The notes under the pieces were generated by a model. It was not told the DNA's origin, did not search any database, and saw only the letters and a program-made list of their open reading frames with translations. From NCBI GenBank assembly GCA_964017045.1, contig OZ024808.1, positions 22,557,418 to 22,621,417 of the forward strand: 64,000 bases of DNA, in the 5' to 3' direction. The stretch's first letter is position 1, and every line of letters starts with the position of its first letter. The translations under genes and the position numbers were made by a program. The DNA is from Omphiscola glabra (lineage: Eukaryota; Mollusca; Gastropoda; Lymnaeidae). Shown here piece after piece: positions 1 through 11,795 of the stretch.

Positions 1-348
1 ATTTTGAAAAAAAAAATATATATTATATTTTTATATATATATATATATATGGTGTGGCGAATTTTACTTTCCATTCTCCAAAACTGTGGCTATTTTGAAA
101 AAAAAAAAGGTTTTCCCACCTTATTCTAATTCTAGGAATTATTATTCAATAATGATATGTTTCCCAATGTGCAGACATCAAAGTAAAATAAACACTCAAC
201 TCATCGTTCTCTTGCAAAGAGCAAAGCTATCTTATTATGCACCGGTCACAGGGAAAACATTCGTTTTTGTGCACCAATAAAAAAGCTATTTAAGCATTCA
301 TCACTGACATAGCCGCAGTGCAATTTTTAAATTTTTATAGCTCATGTA

Positions 349-500
349 AAGGATATTTCCCATGGCCCAAAATGTGTTTCTTCCACCCTGCACATTACCA
401 GGACCACATCTATCAAAAAACATTTCTCAAATCCTTCATAATTACCGACATCTCAGCACTCATGACACACTGCATCCAAATTACTGCGATAAGGATGTAT
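349..500 (+). repeat. Dispersed repeat, copy 1
   Basis: About 80% similar to the reverse complement of 54530-54665. Shared blocks include atttcccatgg and aggaccacatctatcaaaaa. Origin unknown; probably transposon-derived. Confidence 0.75.
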
Positions 501-1863
501 AAAACTTTTTACACAAAATCATATATTTTTTTTTTAATGCATTCTACTGCTGTTTGGCAATAATCAACAAAACACAGCCGCCTAAGATTGAGATAAAAGA
601 TCTGAGCTGAACACCGTCACTGGCTTATGGGAGTGTCTTCCATTTTAATATCAGTTTGTTTTTGCTTTTTCATGTCATTGGATCTGTGCACTGATGAAAG
701 TTTTATGCAATAAAATCTTATATTTTTTAATGTAACGTTTGTATATAGAGGGTTTTTTTCACATCTGTTAGCTTAGGTTATCTGTGAGTGATGGTAACTT
801 TGACTTGAATGTGGCAATTAGTAAAGATGGTCCAAGCTTACAGAATGACACAGCTGATTTAGATGGAGCTGGTTGCTAAAATGGAAGCTGGGGGGGGGGG
901 GGGGGGGATTTATAAATGGCAATTAATTACTACGCCCCCCATTTCCAAGAGTATAGATTTGTATTATAGTATGAACAATTAAAGATTAATATATCAGCTA
1001 TATGAGGAGAATATTGAGTTGTCAGCTAGAATGACTTCAAACATGTCATTTAATTATTTACAACTTGGCTTGAACAGCTACATATAGGGAGTAATAGATA
1101 AGTCTGGGTAAGTTGATTTGGGATTACTTCACTTGGAAATTGTATGTGCCATTAAGACACACCAATGCTAAATTGGACAGAATTAAATTGTATGACGGGG
1201 GGGGGGGGGAAGGGGGTTGTGTAAAATCATCTTTCTATTTGAGAACAAACCTTCACACTCATAGTGAACGAAAACCTCCTGTCAACATTATTTAGTTCAC
1301 TTATAAAAGTATTAATTTTATGGAGCACCTCAAAATCATTTATATTATTCACATTACAATTTCATAATTACCGGTATCGTGCGTAAAGTCCAAGTGATTA
1401 CGGAAAGGGAGATCAACGATGTATAAAGAGAAATAACATCGCAAATAATTTTGCGCCATCTGGTACGGCACCGTAGTAATAGTTTTAATATCTGAATGTA
1501 TTATTTGAGGTGAATTTACAGTGAAGGGGAGGAGTTGAAACTTCATTTCCTTAAGTATATACAAATAGTTTATGAAAACAGAGTACAAATAAGAGCAAGT
1601 GTTGCACATTTTCAATTGTCAATAGATTATTTTTAACAACTTAAATCCAAAACATTACCAACGTCAATAATTGACCTTTTTTCTTCTTTGATCTACTAGA
1701 GTAAAGGAAAACAAAAATAATAGCGTTCTGGAAAAGTGTACTTATATTAAAAGTAAAAATACTCAACTTATCCCAAACAAATACACACATGTTGTAGTTG
1801 TTAGAAAACATATTGGCAGAGTGATGAGATTGCTGTAAGTGAAAAGAACAAGACACCAATGAT

Positions 1864-1970
1864 CCAGCACTGGAGTTAGCCGGGGGGGGGGGGGGGGGGG
1901 CTATACTACTATTTGTATGTAACCAGCACTGGAGTTAAGCCAGGGGGCTATACTACTATTTGTATGTAAA
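1864..1970 (+). repeat. Tandem duplication with an expanded G run
   Basis: Two copies of a unit beginning ccagcactggagtta and ending ctactatttgtatgtaa. The second has five G where the first has nineteen. Confidence 0.9.
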
Positions 1971-2277
1971 CAGAGCGTGCACCGCCTACCAAAATAGCAG
2001 GTATATAGGCTATACAAAAAGTGCATTCTTTTTATTCAACTTTTAATTAAATTTTTATCAATGTATCTTATAAACAAAACATAAATATAAGCATGCGTAT
2101 TAAAAACTAGATCAATCGAACATAAAAGACTAAGTTATCGCCCTGCTTGCTTGGTCGATCGAGTGGACGGTGGGTGGGGCTGTCTCAGAGGCGAAGTACC
2201 TCCAGCGCACTGCATTGCGACCCGATTGGATGGCGAGCGCTAGTCGGGTTGGGGATGCGGGGAATGGGTACGTTGGG

Positions 2278-2442
2278 CAGTGGCGTAGTGAGGGGGGCCC
2301 CGGGCGCTACCCACAAAGGGGCGCCAAATGGTATATTTTACTATTATATTGTATGGTTTTCGAATGGGGGGCGCTAAAAAGGTATTGGGGGCGCTAAAAA
2401 GGTATTGTGCCCCGGGCGCGAGTTAAGCTCGCTACGCCACTG
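2278..2442. mobile_element. hAT-type miniature element, 165 bp
   Basis: Ends are inverted: CAGTGGCGTAGtGAG at the left and the reverse of CAGTGGCGTAGcGAG at the right. Flanked by perfect 8-bp duplications acgttggg (2270-2277, 2443-2450). Contains two copies of gggggcgctaaaaaggtatt. No coding capacity. Confidence 0.9.
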
Positions 2443-2857
2443 ACGTTGGGGAACACTTGATGAGCTTCGGCTCTACGGTCTGATGTTTTTCTTAAGACAT
2501 TAGATTAGAATAAGTTACTTATTTCAATAAAAATGCTGCTAAGTCTTCAGTGGGGACAAACATCTACTTAACTTGACATCGGACACTTTTTATGCCAAAT
2601 CTTTCTTTTTATGCTAGTGGTTATTGTTAACAAAGCCGGAAAATTTTTCATAATTGGGATAAAGATTTTCAGGACCATCGGAGAAAGCAAACAAAACCAG
2701 TACTTCACTGAGAAGGCTGGTCATGCCTTTGGGTAACTCAGATGCGAGTAAGATAAAGATTGCATTGCGAGTTCTAAGAATTATGTCTTTACGAAATAAA
2801 GATGCAATTGCTATGAAATTACGGGTTATTTTTTAAATTTATTTTTGATGTTTGAAA

Positions 2858-5570
2858 CCCTGAGATGTACATTCGTACCATCATATCTGCGCCCTGAGAT
2901 GTACATGCCTATTTTCAGATCATCAGATCTGCGCCCTGAGATGTACATGCCTATTATCAGATTTGCGCCCTGAGATGTACATGCCTATTTTCAGATCATC
3001 AGATATGCGCCCTGAGATGTACATGCATATTTTCAGATCATCAGATATGCGCCCTGAGATGTACATGCATATTTTCAGATCATCAGATCTGTGCCCTGAG
3101 ATGTACATGCCTATTTTCAGCTCATCATATCTGCGCCCTGAGATGTACATGCATATTTTCAGATCATCAGATCTGCGCCCTGAGATGTACATGCCTATTT
3201 TCCGCTCATCAGATCTGCGCCCTGAGATGTACATGCCTATTTTCCGCTCATCAGATCTGCGCCCTGAGATGTACATGCCTATTTTCCGCTCATCAGATCT
3301 GCGCCCTGAGATGTACATGCCTATTTTCCGCTCATCAGATCTGCGCCCTGAGATGTACATGCCTATTTTCCGCTCATCAGATCTGCGCCCTGAGATGTAC
3401 ATGCCTATTTTCAGATCATCAGATCTGCGCCCTGAGATGTACATGCCTATTTTCAGATCATCAGATCTGCGCCCTGAGATGTACATGCCTATTTTCAGAT
3501 CATCAGATCTGCGCCCTGAGATGTACATGCCTATTTTCAGATCATCAGATCTGTGCCCTGAGATGTACATGCCTATTTTCAGATCATCAGATCTGTGCCC
3601 TGAGATGTACATGCCTATTTTCCGCTCATCAGATCTGTGCCCTGAGATGTACATGCCTATTTTCCGCTCATCAGATCTGCGCCCTGAGATGTACATGCCT
3701 ATTTTCAGATCATCAGATCTGTGCCCTGAGATGTACATGCCTATTTTCAGATCATCAGATCTGTGCCCTGAGATGTACATGCATATTTTCAGATCATCAG
3801 ATCTGCGCCCTGAGATGTACATGCCTATTTTCCGCTCATCAGATCTGCGCCCTGAGATGTACATGCCTATTTTCCGCTCATCAGATCTGCGCCCTGAGAT
3901 GTACATGCCTATTTTCCGCTCATCAGATCTGCGCCCTGAGATGTACATGCCTATTTTCCGCTCATCAGATCTGCGCCCTGAGATGTACATGCCTATTTTC
4001 AGATCATCAGATCTGCGCCCTGAGATGTACATGCCTATTTTCAGATCATCAGATCTGCGCCCTGGGATGTACATGCCTATTTTCAGATCATCAGATCTGC
4101 GCCCTGGGATGTACATGCCTATTTTCAGATCATCAGATCTGCGCCCTGAGATGTACATGCCTATTTTCAGATCATCAGATCTGCGCCCTGAGATGTACAT
4201 GCCTATTTTCAGATCATCAGATCTGCGCCCTGGGATGTACATGCCTATTTTCAGCTCATCATATCTGCGCCCTGAGATGTACATGCCTATTTTCAGATCA
4301 TCAGATCTGCGCCCTGGGATGTACATGCCTATTTTCAGATCATCAGATCTGCGCCCAGAGATGTACATGCCTATTTTCAGATCATCAGATCTGCGCCCTG
4401 AGATGTACATGCCTATTTTCAGATCATCAGATCTGCGCCCTGAGATGTACATGCCTATTTTCAGATCATCAGATCTGCGCCCTGAGATGTACATGCCTAT
4501 TTTCAGATCATCAGATCTGCGCCCTGAGATGTACATGCCTATTTTCAGATCATCAGATCTGCGCCCTGGGATGTACATGCCTATTTTCAGATCATCAGAT
4601 CTGCGCCCTGGGATGTACATGCCTATTTTCAGATCATCAGATCTGCGCCCTGAGATGTACATGCCTATTTTCAGCTCATCAGATCTGCGCCCTGAGATGT
4701 ACATGCCTATTTTCAGCTCATCAGATCTGCGCCCTGAGATGTACATGCCTATTTTCAGATCATCAGATCTGCGCCCTGGGATGTACATGCCTATTTTCAG
4801 ATCATCAGATCTGCGCCCTGAGATGTACATGCCTATTTTCAGCTCATCAGATCTGCGCCCTGGGATGTACATGCCTATTTTCAGATCATCAGATCTGTGC
4901 CCTGAGATGTACTCGCGTACCATTATATCTGCGCCCTGAGATGTACTCGCGTACCATTATATCTGCGCCCTGAGATGTACTCGCGTACCATTATATCTGC
5001 GCCCTGAGATGTACTCGCGTACCATTATATATGCGCCCTGAGATGTACTCGCGTACCATTATATCTGCGCCCTGAGATGTACTCGTGTACCATTATATCT
5101 GCGCCCTGAGATGTACTCGCGTACCATTATATCTGCGCCCTGAGATGTACTCGTGTACCATTATATCTGCGCCCTGAGATGTACTCGCGTACCATTATAT
5201 CTGCGCCCTGAGATGTACTCGCGTACCATTATATCTGCGCCCTGAGATGTACTCGCGTACCATTATATCTGCGCCCTGAGATGTACTCGCGTACCATTAT
5301 ATCTGCGCCCTGAGATGTACTCGCGTACCATTATATCTGCGCCCTGAGATGTACTCGCGTACCATTATATCTGCGCCCTGAGATGTACTCGCGTACCATT
5401 ATATCTGCGCCCTGAGATGTACTCGCGTACCATTATATCTGCGCCCTGAGATGTACTCGCGTACCATTATATCTGCGCCCTGAGATGTACTCGCGTACCA
5501 TTATATCTGCGCCCTGAGATGTACTCGCGTACCATTATATCTGCGCCTGGAGATGCGCACGCGTACTGTC
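2858..5570. repeat. Composite satellite of 34-bp and 42-bp units
   Basis: About 47 units of 42 bases (roughly 2892-4905) are flanked by 34-base units: at least one on the left (2858-2891) and about 19 on the right (4905-5555). Both units share the core CTGCGCCCTGAGATGTAC. Because 42 is divisible by 3 and the unit lacks stops, frames of over 650 codons stay open on both strands (2963-4939 plus, 2923-4923 minus); I do not call these genes. Confidence 0.95.
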
Positions 5571-5889
5571 AGATTATTTCTGCTTTGTGTTGGGGTCATT
5601 CATTCGGTCATCGTTTAAGGTTGTATGTTATTCTTTAAAATAAAGCACAGCTCTAGTTTTGATCGATTGAATACTTTTATAGCGCTAACAGCCCGGGATT
5701 CCGGTTGACAAGTCTGTAGTGGCTTGTCGATTTGGAAGCGCTGGCCACCGACCCCCTCGGCGTTAACCCGGGGCACACTAGCACCATTGCGTGTCCCGCG
5801 TGGCAGACACGGCCATGCATGGTAGTTGCTGTAATAAACGGCTCCTACAGGGCTGCCACCTGTGATACTTCGCAGGGGGAAGAAAAGGC

Positions 5890-6115
5890 AAACACAGGGT
5901 AGGGATCATGATTACAAGTTGCCGTTAAGGGATATGAGGCTATAGGCTGTGGTGGAAGCCTATAGCCGGTGATTCTAAATATGCAGCCCTGAGAAAGCTG
6001 CTCCTAGGCAACCGTTTCGTCCCAGCTATCTCGCAAATTAGTTGCGGGGTGGAAACCCACTGTAGAATCCCTCTTAGAGGGCGTCCGATGCTTCCCCGGG
6101 ACGGGTGGGGGAGAT
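5890..6115 (+). repeat. Dispersed repeat B, copy 1
   Basis: Similar over about 220 bases to the reverse complement of 41690-41905. Shared blocks include atcatgattaca, ggatatgaggc, gctcctagg and aaccgttt. Structure suggests the untranslated part of a retrotransposon, but I cannot name the family. Confidence 0.75.
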
Positions 6116-7775
6116 TTTAGGACGTTAATTTACCGTCCCGGCCCCTAGGAGAGTGGACCACGGACGCTTGAAACACAGCGTCTTTGGTCGACCAGATGTC
6201 TCCGGGCGGGGAGGGTCTCCGTCGGCGAACCCGATCGAGCGGTTGCGGGCGGGGACGCTCCACGTCCGGGGAGGTCTCTGACGCCCTCCCGCACGGCCTG
6301 CCGCCGGTGTGGCTGGCAGGTGCGGGTGGGCGCCGGGGAGGGCATTAGGAGCGTCAGCTCGACGGCCCGCTGACGCCATTTCCTAATGAGATATAGCGCC
6401 AACGTCTATGCTATTTTAGCATGCCCACAATAGATCTGATGTCCTAAGATCTATTTAAAAATAAAAGTCTTCAAATGTTTCTTAAATGACTTTTTATCAT
6501 TTTCAGTTTCCCTCAATGGTTTCTAAACAGAGACTGAGTTATATGAGATCTTCGAACAAAATAAATTACTGGTAATAAAAAAATGTATATTTTTTTATTC
6601 TTTCACATAATTAATGTAATGATTTGATTGATATGAGATCACGCTTATTTACACATTTTTGGTTACAATTTTGCTACATTATGTTTCCGGTTTATGGTAT
6701 CAAGAAAAACTCTGGGCGATACAACTTGAAAGGCTAGTCATATTTAAGTACGATACTATAAAATCATATTCTTTTTTAATTGATATCGATACTATAATAT
6801 TACAATTTTAAATTCTAATTATTTGTTGTTTCTTGTTACGTATTGTCTGCTAGAAAGAGAGAGCATTTAGCCGAAACGAACCCTGTCTTTTTATTTCACT
6901 ATTTTATTCCCAACGGTATCATGACTGTAATTCTATTCTTATTGTACCACTCCGCGACAGCTGTTTAATAAATGGCAAATGAACGGTCATTGATTCTAGC
7001 GGCTAGCGAGCACACTGTTCATCCAAATGTGAGCAGTTTCGACGCGATAAGCACACTCCCCCCCCCCACACACCTGCCCCCCCCCCGCCGTCCCCAGACT
7101 CCAAATACCCGAGCTGTTGAAGCCACCTGGGACGTTCACTTGCAACAGTCGTCATTACACTGCATTTATCCCCTTGTTGGAGTAACTTACAATTTCGCAC
7201 AGAGTAGACAGCGCTCAAGTTTGTTTACAGAGTAGCAGGAAGCTAGTGTTTAGCTGGAGTATTACGATGCCGAATTCGTTCAAGTTTCCTTGTGTGGATT
7301 AGACAAAACTTAACCAGTATGGATTAGACTGATCTTTACACGTGCGGATTAGGATAAAACGTTACCTGTGTGTGCCAAGATTAAGCAAAACTTTTTTTTT
7401 TATCCGCTGACCTCGGCGTATTAGACCAAATTTAACCTAAGCTGTCTTGTGCAGACGAGCCCCCCAGATAACGAGGACTGTCTGTACTGTACCACTTAAG
7501 CTTAAGTTAGTCTATTCAAAGATTTCGTAACGGCCACAAAAGATTGGAAGGGTGCAGGGGATTACTTGGACGTTAGTTTAAAGTATGTTCCTAATTCATG
7601 GTTCTAAGAGGCACGTCCCTGACCTATGAGATATTTGGAGGGAAAAAAAAGTACCATCCACTGATAAATGAAATTTTCCAGCGTCTTAGACCGGATTCCA
7701 AGACGACTAAGACATCATTCTTAGAACGCGCAACGGGAGCAAATGTTGTCACGAATAGGATACAATCTTCGAGGT

Positions 7776-7998
7776 GGCTATTCGGACCCGGGTACCAGGA
7801 GTGAGAGGTTTTGGGATTAAAACATTTTTTTTAAAAATAGTACTGTTGGGTTTGTAAAGCAAACTGCGGCATCAAATGGAAGATAATTGAACGTGACTGT
7901 GTGTTTGCAAACGTACTTCTTCGGTTTAACTACAATAAACCACCACAGATGACACCCGAATAGCCATTTAGTCTAAAGGGACCCGGGTCCGAATAGCC
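7776..7998. mobile_element. Miniature element with GGCTATTCGGACCCGGGT ends, copy 1
   Basis: About 220 bases, both ends reading GGCTATTCGGACCCGGGT inwards. Related copies lie at 13969-14184, 14528-14730 and, inverted, 14742-14947. No coding capacity; no convincing target duplication seen. Confidence 0.8.
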
Positions 7999-8040
7999 GC
8001 AGCCTACAATCTTTCACCCGTTTTACATGAAAATAGTTCA

Positions 8041-8120
8041 AAGAAGAAGTAGATCGATTTCATCTCTTATATATTTTGCTTCTGGTGCGTCCTCTTCAAA
8101 ATCGCCCCCCCCCCCCACGA
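8041..8120. repeat. Dispersed end-fragment with CACCAGAAGCAAA motif
   Basis: Reverse complement resembles 14215-14285; 21690-21730 carries a related piece (accagaagcgtaatatatata). Each lies next to a C/G homopolymer or repeat edge; probably one terminus of an unknown element. Confidence 0.5.
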
Positions 8121-8492
8121 ACTCCGCGTGTTTTATAGTAGTAGAAATGAGTGAGGGAAAAAAAAGGCTGTCACGTAGCGAGCTTCATGCGTGACGTCTG
8201 AACTCAGGTAAAAATATGTTGATTGTTTTTCTTTAGGGGGGAGGTGACTATCATTCGGTGATGTCATTGTTCGTGTTCCTCTGTCACAAGGCGAGCTTTA
8301 TGCGTACAAAGTCGTCTTTATTCCGGGATCTGGCAACTGACTGTTTCTATAAGTGGGTTTATTTCTTGACACAGACGGTTGACGAAGGCAATGCACTCTC
8401 AGTATGTCATAGGGCAATGCACTCTCACTTCGACATAGAGCAATACACTCTCACTACACGTCATAGGGCAGTAGATTTCGTTGCATATTAAA

Positions 8493-8585
8493 GAAAATGA
8501 GAAATTAACTCCTTTTTTTGTAACACTCGGACCTACCGGGTATTTCTTTAACTTTAAAAAAACGGACCCGGTGTAAAAAATGCAC
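8493..8585. repeat. Short poly-T-ended repeat, copy 1
   Basis: aaatgagaaattaactcc, poly(T), gtaacactcgg, accgggtattt, then ggacccggtgtaaaaaa. A related inverted copy lies at 50950-51045 in the intron after exon 28. Its inner part is itself partly palindromic. Confidence 0.7.
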
Positions 8586-8844
8586 CCGGTTAATTCCTGT
8601 CTGATGATTGGGGGGGGGGGGCAGAGATTGACATTCAGTTTGCTCTATGGATTTCCCATTGTGTGGCCAACAGACTGACCAACAGACTGACCAACGGTAC
8701 ATACAAACGGCATAATATCCTCAAAGTAAATGAAACAAATTTAAAATGTTTCAAAGCCATTACGAGCTTTTCATTTGTAGAGGTTTTGATTGACGACTTG
8801 TTTTTTGGAAGTTGTTAGACTTAAATTAAGGAGAGCTTTTGTTG

Positions 8845-8990
8845 AGACATGCTGTGGTGAGACCTGCTGTGGTGAGACATGATGTGGTGAGACCTGCTGT
8901 GGTGAGACCATGCTGTGGTGAGACCTGCTGTTGTGAGACCCTGCTGTGGTGAGACCCTGCTGTGGTGAAACCCTGCTGTGGTGAGACCTA
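8845..8990 (+). repeat. 15/16-bp minisatellite
   Basis: About nine copies of tgctgtggtgagacc, some with one extra C. Confidence 0.92.
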
Positions 8991-9344
8991 ATGGACTACT
9001 AACCCTACTCGCATCCGGGATAGTCATTCGGTATTGACGAAATAAAAAAAACACACTGAAAACCCTTATGAAGCCCCCTGTTCTATCTGGACCAACCTAA
9101 CTGTTGGGAAAAGTCTCTACGGGAATAGATTTTTTTTTCAAGGTTCCCTTTCTTAACATTTTCAGAAAATAATGGAATATCAGTGCGATATTTTTGCTCA
9201 AAGATGTGCGCAAATTCTCTGGATTGCATTTTGAATTTTTTTTTTTAATAGTTTAATCAATACAACGGTAAAAATAATTGACGCTCTATCGGGAAGGTGA
9301 AGCCGAATGGAAAATATAAAATTCGACAGAACTCACTCGCCACC

Positions 9345-9690
9345 AGAGTAGGGTGTCAGTAGAATAGTGTGTCACCAGACTGCAGGGTGGCAACAGAGCA
9401 TGTTGCCTCTAGCGGAGTTTGTCACCAGAAAGCAAGGTGCTAACAGAGAAGGTTGCCACCATAATAGGGTCTCACCAGAAAGTAGGATGCCAATAGAGCA
9501 AGTTGCCCCCAGAATGGGGTGTCACCAAACAGCAGGGCTCCAACAGAGCAGGTTACCACCAAATTGGGGTGTCACGAGACAGCAGGGTGCCAATGGTGCA
9601 GTTTGCCACCAGAAAAAGGTGTCACCAGGAAAAGGTGTCACCAGACAGCAGGGCACCAACAGAGCACGTTGCCACCAAAACAGGCAGACT
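9345..9690 (+). repeat. 51-bp minisatellite
   Basis: About 6-7 diverged units built on gtgtcaccagacagcagg and gccaacagagcaggttgcc. The 51-base period keeps frames open in it; no gene inferred. Confidence 0.85.
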
Positions 9691-10019
9691 CGGAGGAGGT
9701 TCATGTGGAAGTCTGTATGGGGGGGGGGGCACAATGAGTTGATCGCTCCGGGTAATACCAGCTCTAGTGACGCTACTGATCATTGTTACAAACTGTTTAT
9801 AGGCACGTTTTTTACCAGCTGTTAAATGTTTATGAATGCCTTAACAATAAGTCCATATCTAATCGTCTGCTTCTAGTGTTAAAGACTTTACAAAATGTAC
9901 CTATTAAATCTAATATATGCTTAAGATGGTTGATACATTGAAGGGTTTCTCTTAAACGACAAGAGCAGCGACTTATCAATTCCTTGAATAAGTCTTCCAC
10001 GAGTTTATTTGTCTTTGAT

Positions 10020-10082
10020 TTCTGACGTGATCCCATCTGACGTGATCCCATCTGACGTGATCCCATCTGACGTGATCTCATG
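10020..10082 (+). repeat. 15-bp tandem repeat
   Basis: Four units of tctgacgtgatccca. Confidence 0.92.
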
Positions 10083-10197
10083 GTTTGTTTCATTTCTTTC
10101 ATTTCTCATAACCTCTGAACATTTTTTAATGTCGCCTTGCTTCTTCCATTCAAGATTGAAATGTCCGAATTCCAATATTAACCGGGCATATAAAGTT

Positions 10198-10987
10198 AGC
10201 TGCCAAATAAGACTTCCCAGACTCTACACGCCAAATAAGACTTCCCAGACTCTACACGCCAAATAAGACTTCCCAGACTCTACACGCCAAATAAGACTTC
10301 CCAGACTCTACACGCCAAATAAGACTTTCCAGACTCTACACGCCAAATAAGACTTTCCAGACTCTACACGCCAAAAAAGAATTTCCAGACTACACGCCAA
10401 ATAAGACTTTCCAGACTCTACACGCCTAATAAGACTTTCCATGACTCTACACGCCAAATAAGACTTTCCAGACTCTACACACCAAATAAGACTTTCCAGA
10501 CTCAACACGCCAAATAAGAGTTTCCAGACTCTACATGCCAAATAAGACTTCCCAGACTCTACACGCCAATTAAGACTTCCCAGACTCTACACGCCAAATA
10601 AGACTTCCCAGACTCTACACGCCAAATAAGACTTCCCAGACGCTACACGCCAAATATGACTTCCCAGACTCTACACGCCAAATAAGACTTTCCAGACTCT
10701 CACCGCCGAATAAGACTTTCCAGACTTTCTACGCCAAATAAGACTTCCAATACTCTCTACGGCAAATAAGACTTCCCAGACTCTCTAGGCGAAATAAGAC
10801 TTCCAAAACTCTCACCGCCAAATAAGACTTCGCAGGCTCTACACGCCAAATAAGACTTCCCAGACTCTACACGCCAAATAAGATTTCCCAGACTCTACAC
10901 GCCAAAAAAGACTTCCCAGACTCTACACGCCAAATAAGACTTCCCAGACTCTACACGCCAAATAAGACTTCCCAGACTCTACACGCT
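10198..10987 (+). repeat. 28-bp minisatellite
   Basis: About 28 units of acgccaaataagacttccca with gactctac. The middle third has ttTccaga variants and the ends have ttCccaga; indel-bearing units cluster near 10380 and 10700-10820. Confidence 0.95.
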
Positions 10988-11195
10988 ACTAGGACAGGCA
11001 TCTATAACGAAAATACTCACTACAGCAACTAATATTTCATTATGTAGTTAAACCACGGTAGTTTTTTTAATACTTTTTTTCCATACAAGATGAGCGGCAG
11101 ATCAGCCAAAACTATGGTATTTAAAATTTACAGCAACCCAGGGCTTTAACCAGCATTCACAAGTTAATATCTCTAACAGTCTACATTCTCGACAA

Positions 11196-11590
11196 ACGCC
11201 CTTTGACACGCTAAACAACCGTTTTACACGTTAAGCACCTTTTGACATGCTAAACAAATTTTGACACGTTAAACACCACTTGACACGTTAAACACCTTTT
11301 TACATGCTAAACACCTTTTGACACGTTAAACACCACTTGACACGTTAAACACCTTTTGACACGTTAAACATCATTTGACACGTTAAACACCTTTTGATAC
11401 GTTAAACACCACTTGACACGTTAAACACCACTTGACACTTTAAACACTTTTTGACATGTTAAAACACCTTTTGACACGTTAAACACCACTTGACACGTTA
11501 AACACCTTTTGACATGTTAAACACCTTTTGACACGTTAAACATAACTTGATACGTTAAACACCTTTTGACATGTTAAACACCATTTGAAA
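11196..11590 (+). repeat. 20-bp minisatellite
   Basis: About 20 units of ttgacacgttaaacaccact; alternation of cacctttt and caccactt types suggests a 40-bp higher-order unit. Confidence 0.93.
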
Positions 11591-11721
11591 TGGTACTGAC
11601 ATCAAAGCTCAAAACAAGTTGTATTTTTAAAAAGCTTGACAATAACGTGGGATTAATTCTATATATGTTGATAAGGGTGGAAAAACTGTTTCTTTGATTC
11701 ACCGCATTGTATTTGTATAGG

Positions 11722-11795
11722 CAGTGGCGTAGCTAGGGGGGTACGGTGTGGGGTGCGGACCACACCGTGTGACACCAGCCTTAGCTACGCCATTG
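11722..11795. mobile_element. Very short hAT-type element, 74 bp
   Basis: Inverted ends CAGTGGCGTAGCTA and TAGCTACGCCATTG. Flanks tgtatagg (11714-11721) and tgtatggg (11796-11803) match 7 of 8. The same terminal motif as the element at 2278. Confidence 0.82.

Larger units (their letters stand above)
1..2269. other. Intergenic AT-rich DNA
   Basis: No supported gene. Contains a short TA run (36-50), a dispersed repeat at 349-500, poly(G) tracts at 890-907, 1197-1209 and 1882-1900, and a 48-base duplication at 1864-1970. Short open frames look random. Confidence 0.6.
5571..8835. other. Intergenic DNA with GC-rich block
   Basis: No supported gene. GC-rich block 5680-6400 includes a dispersed repeat; the rest is AT-rich with a GGCTATTCGG-ended repeat (7776-7998) and a poly-T-ended repeat (8493-8585). 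The 6125-6402 minus open frames look compositional. Confidence 0.5.

Noticed and set aside
2923..4939. Overlapping open frames of 666 (minus) and 658 (plus) codons
   Set aside because: They consist entirely of 14-residue translations of the 42-bp satellite on both strands; the frame stays open only because the unit is a multiple of three and lacks stops.
2858..5570. CRISPR-like array
   Set aside because: There are no unique spacers: units are contiguous and near-identical, and the DNA is eukaryotic.
5680..6110. Possible tRNA or rRNA gene in the GC-rich block
   Set aside because: I could not fold a cloverleaf or find A/B box motifs, and the block matches a dispersed repeat at 41690-41905.
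6125..6402. Two minus-strand frames of about 85 codons in GC-rich DNA
   Set aside because: High GC lowers stop frequency; the sequences are Arg/Pro/Ala-rich with no recognisable motif.
7410..7480. Possible pogo/Tigger-like terminal sequence (cctcgttatctgg on the minus strand)
   Set aside because: Only one end seen, with no partner inverted end or TA duplication.
9367..9825. 152-codon plus frame with CHQTAG repeats
   Set aside because: Translation of the 51-bp minisatellite, with overlapping open frames on both strands.
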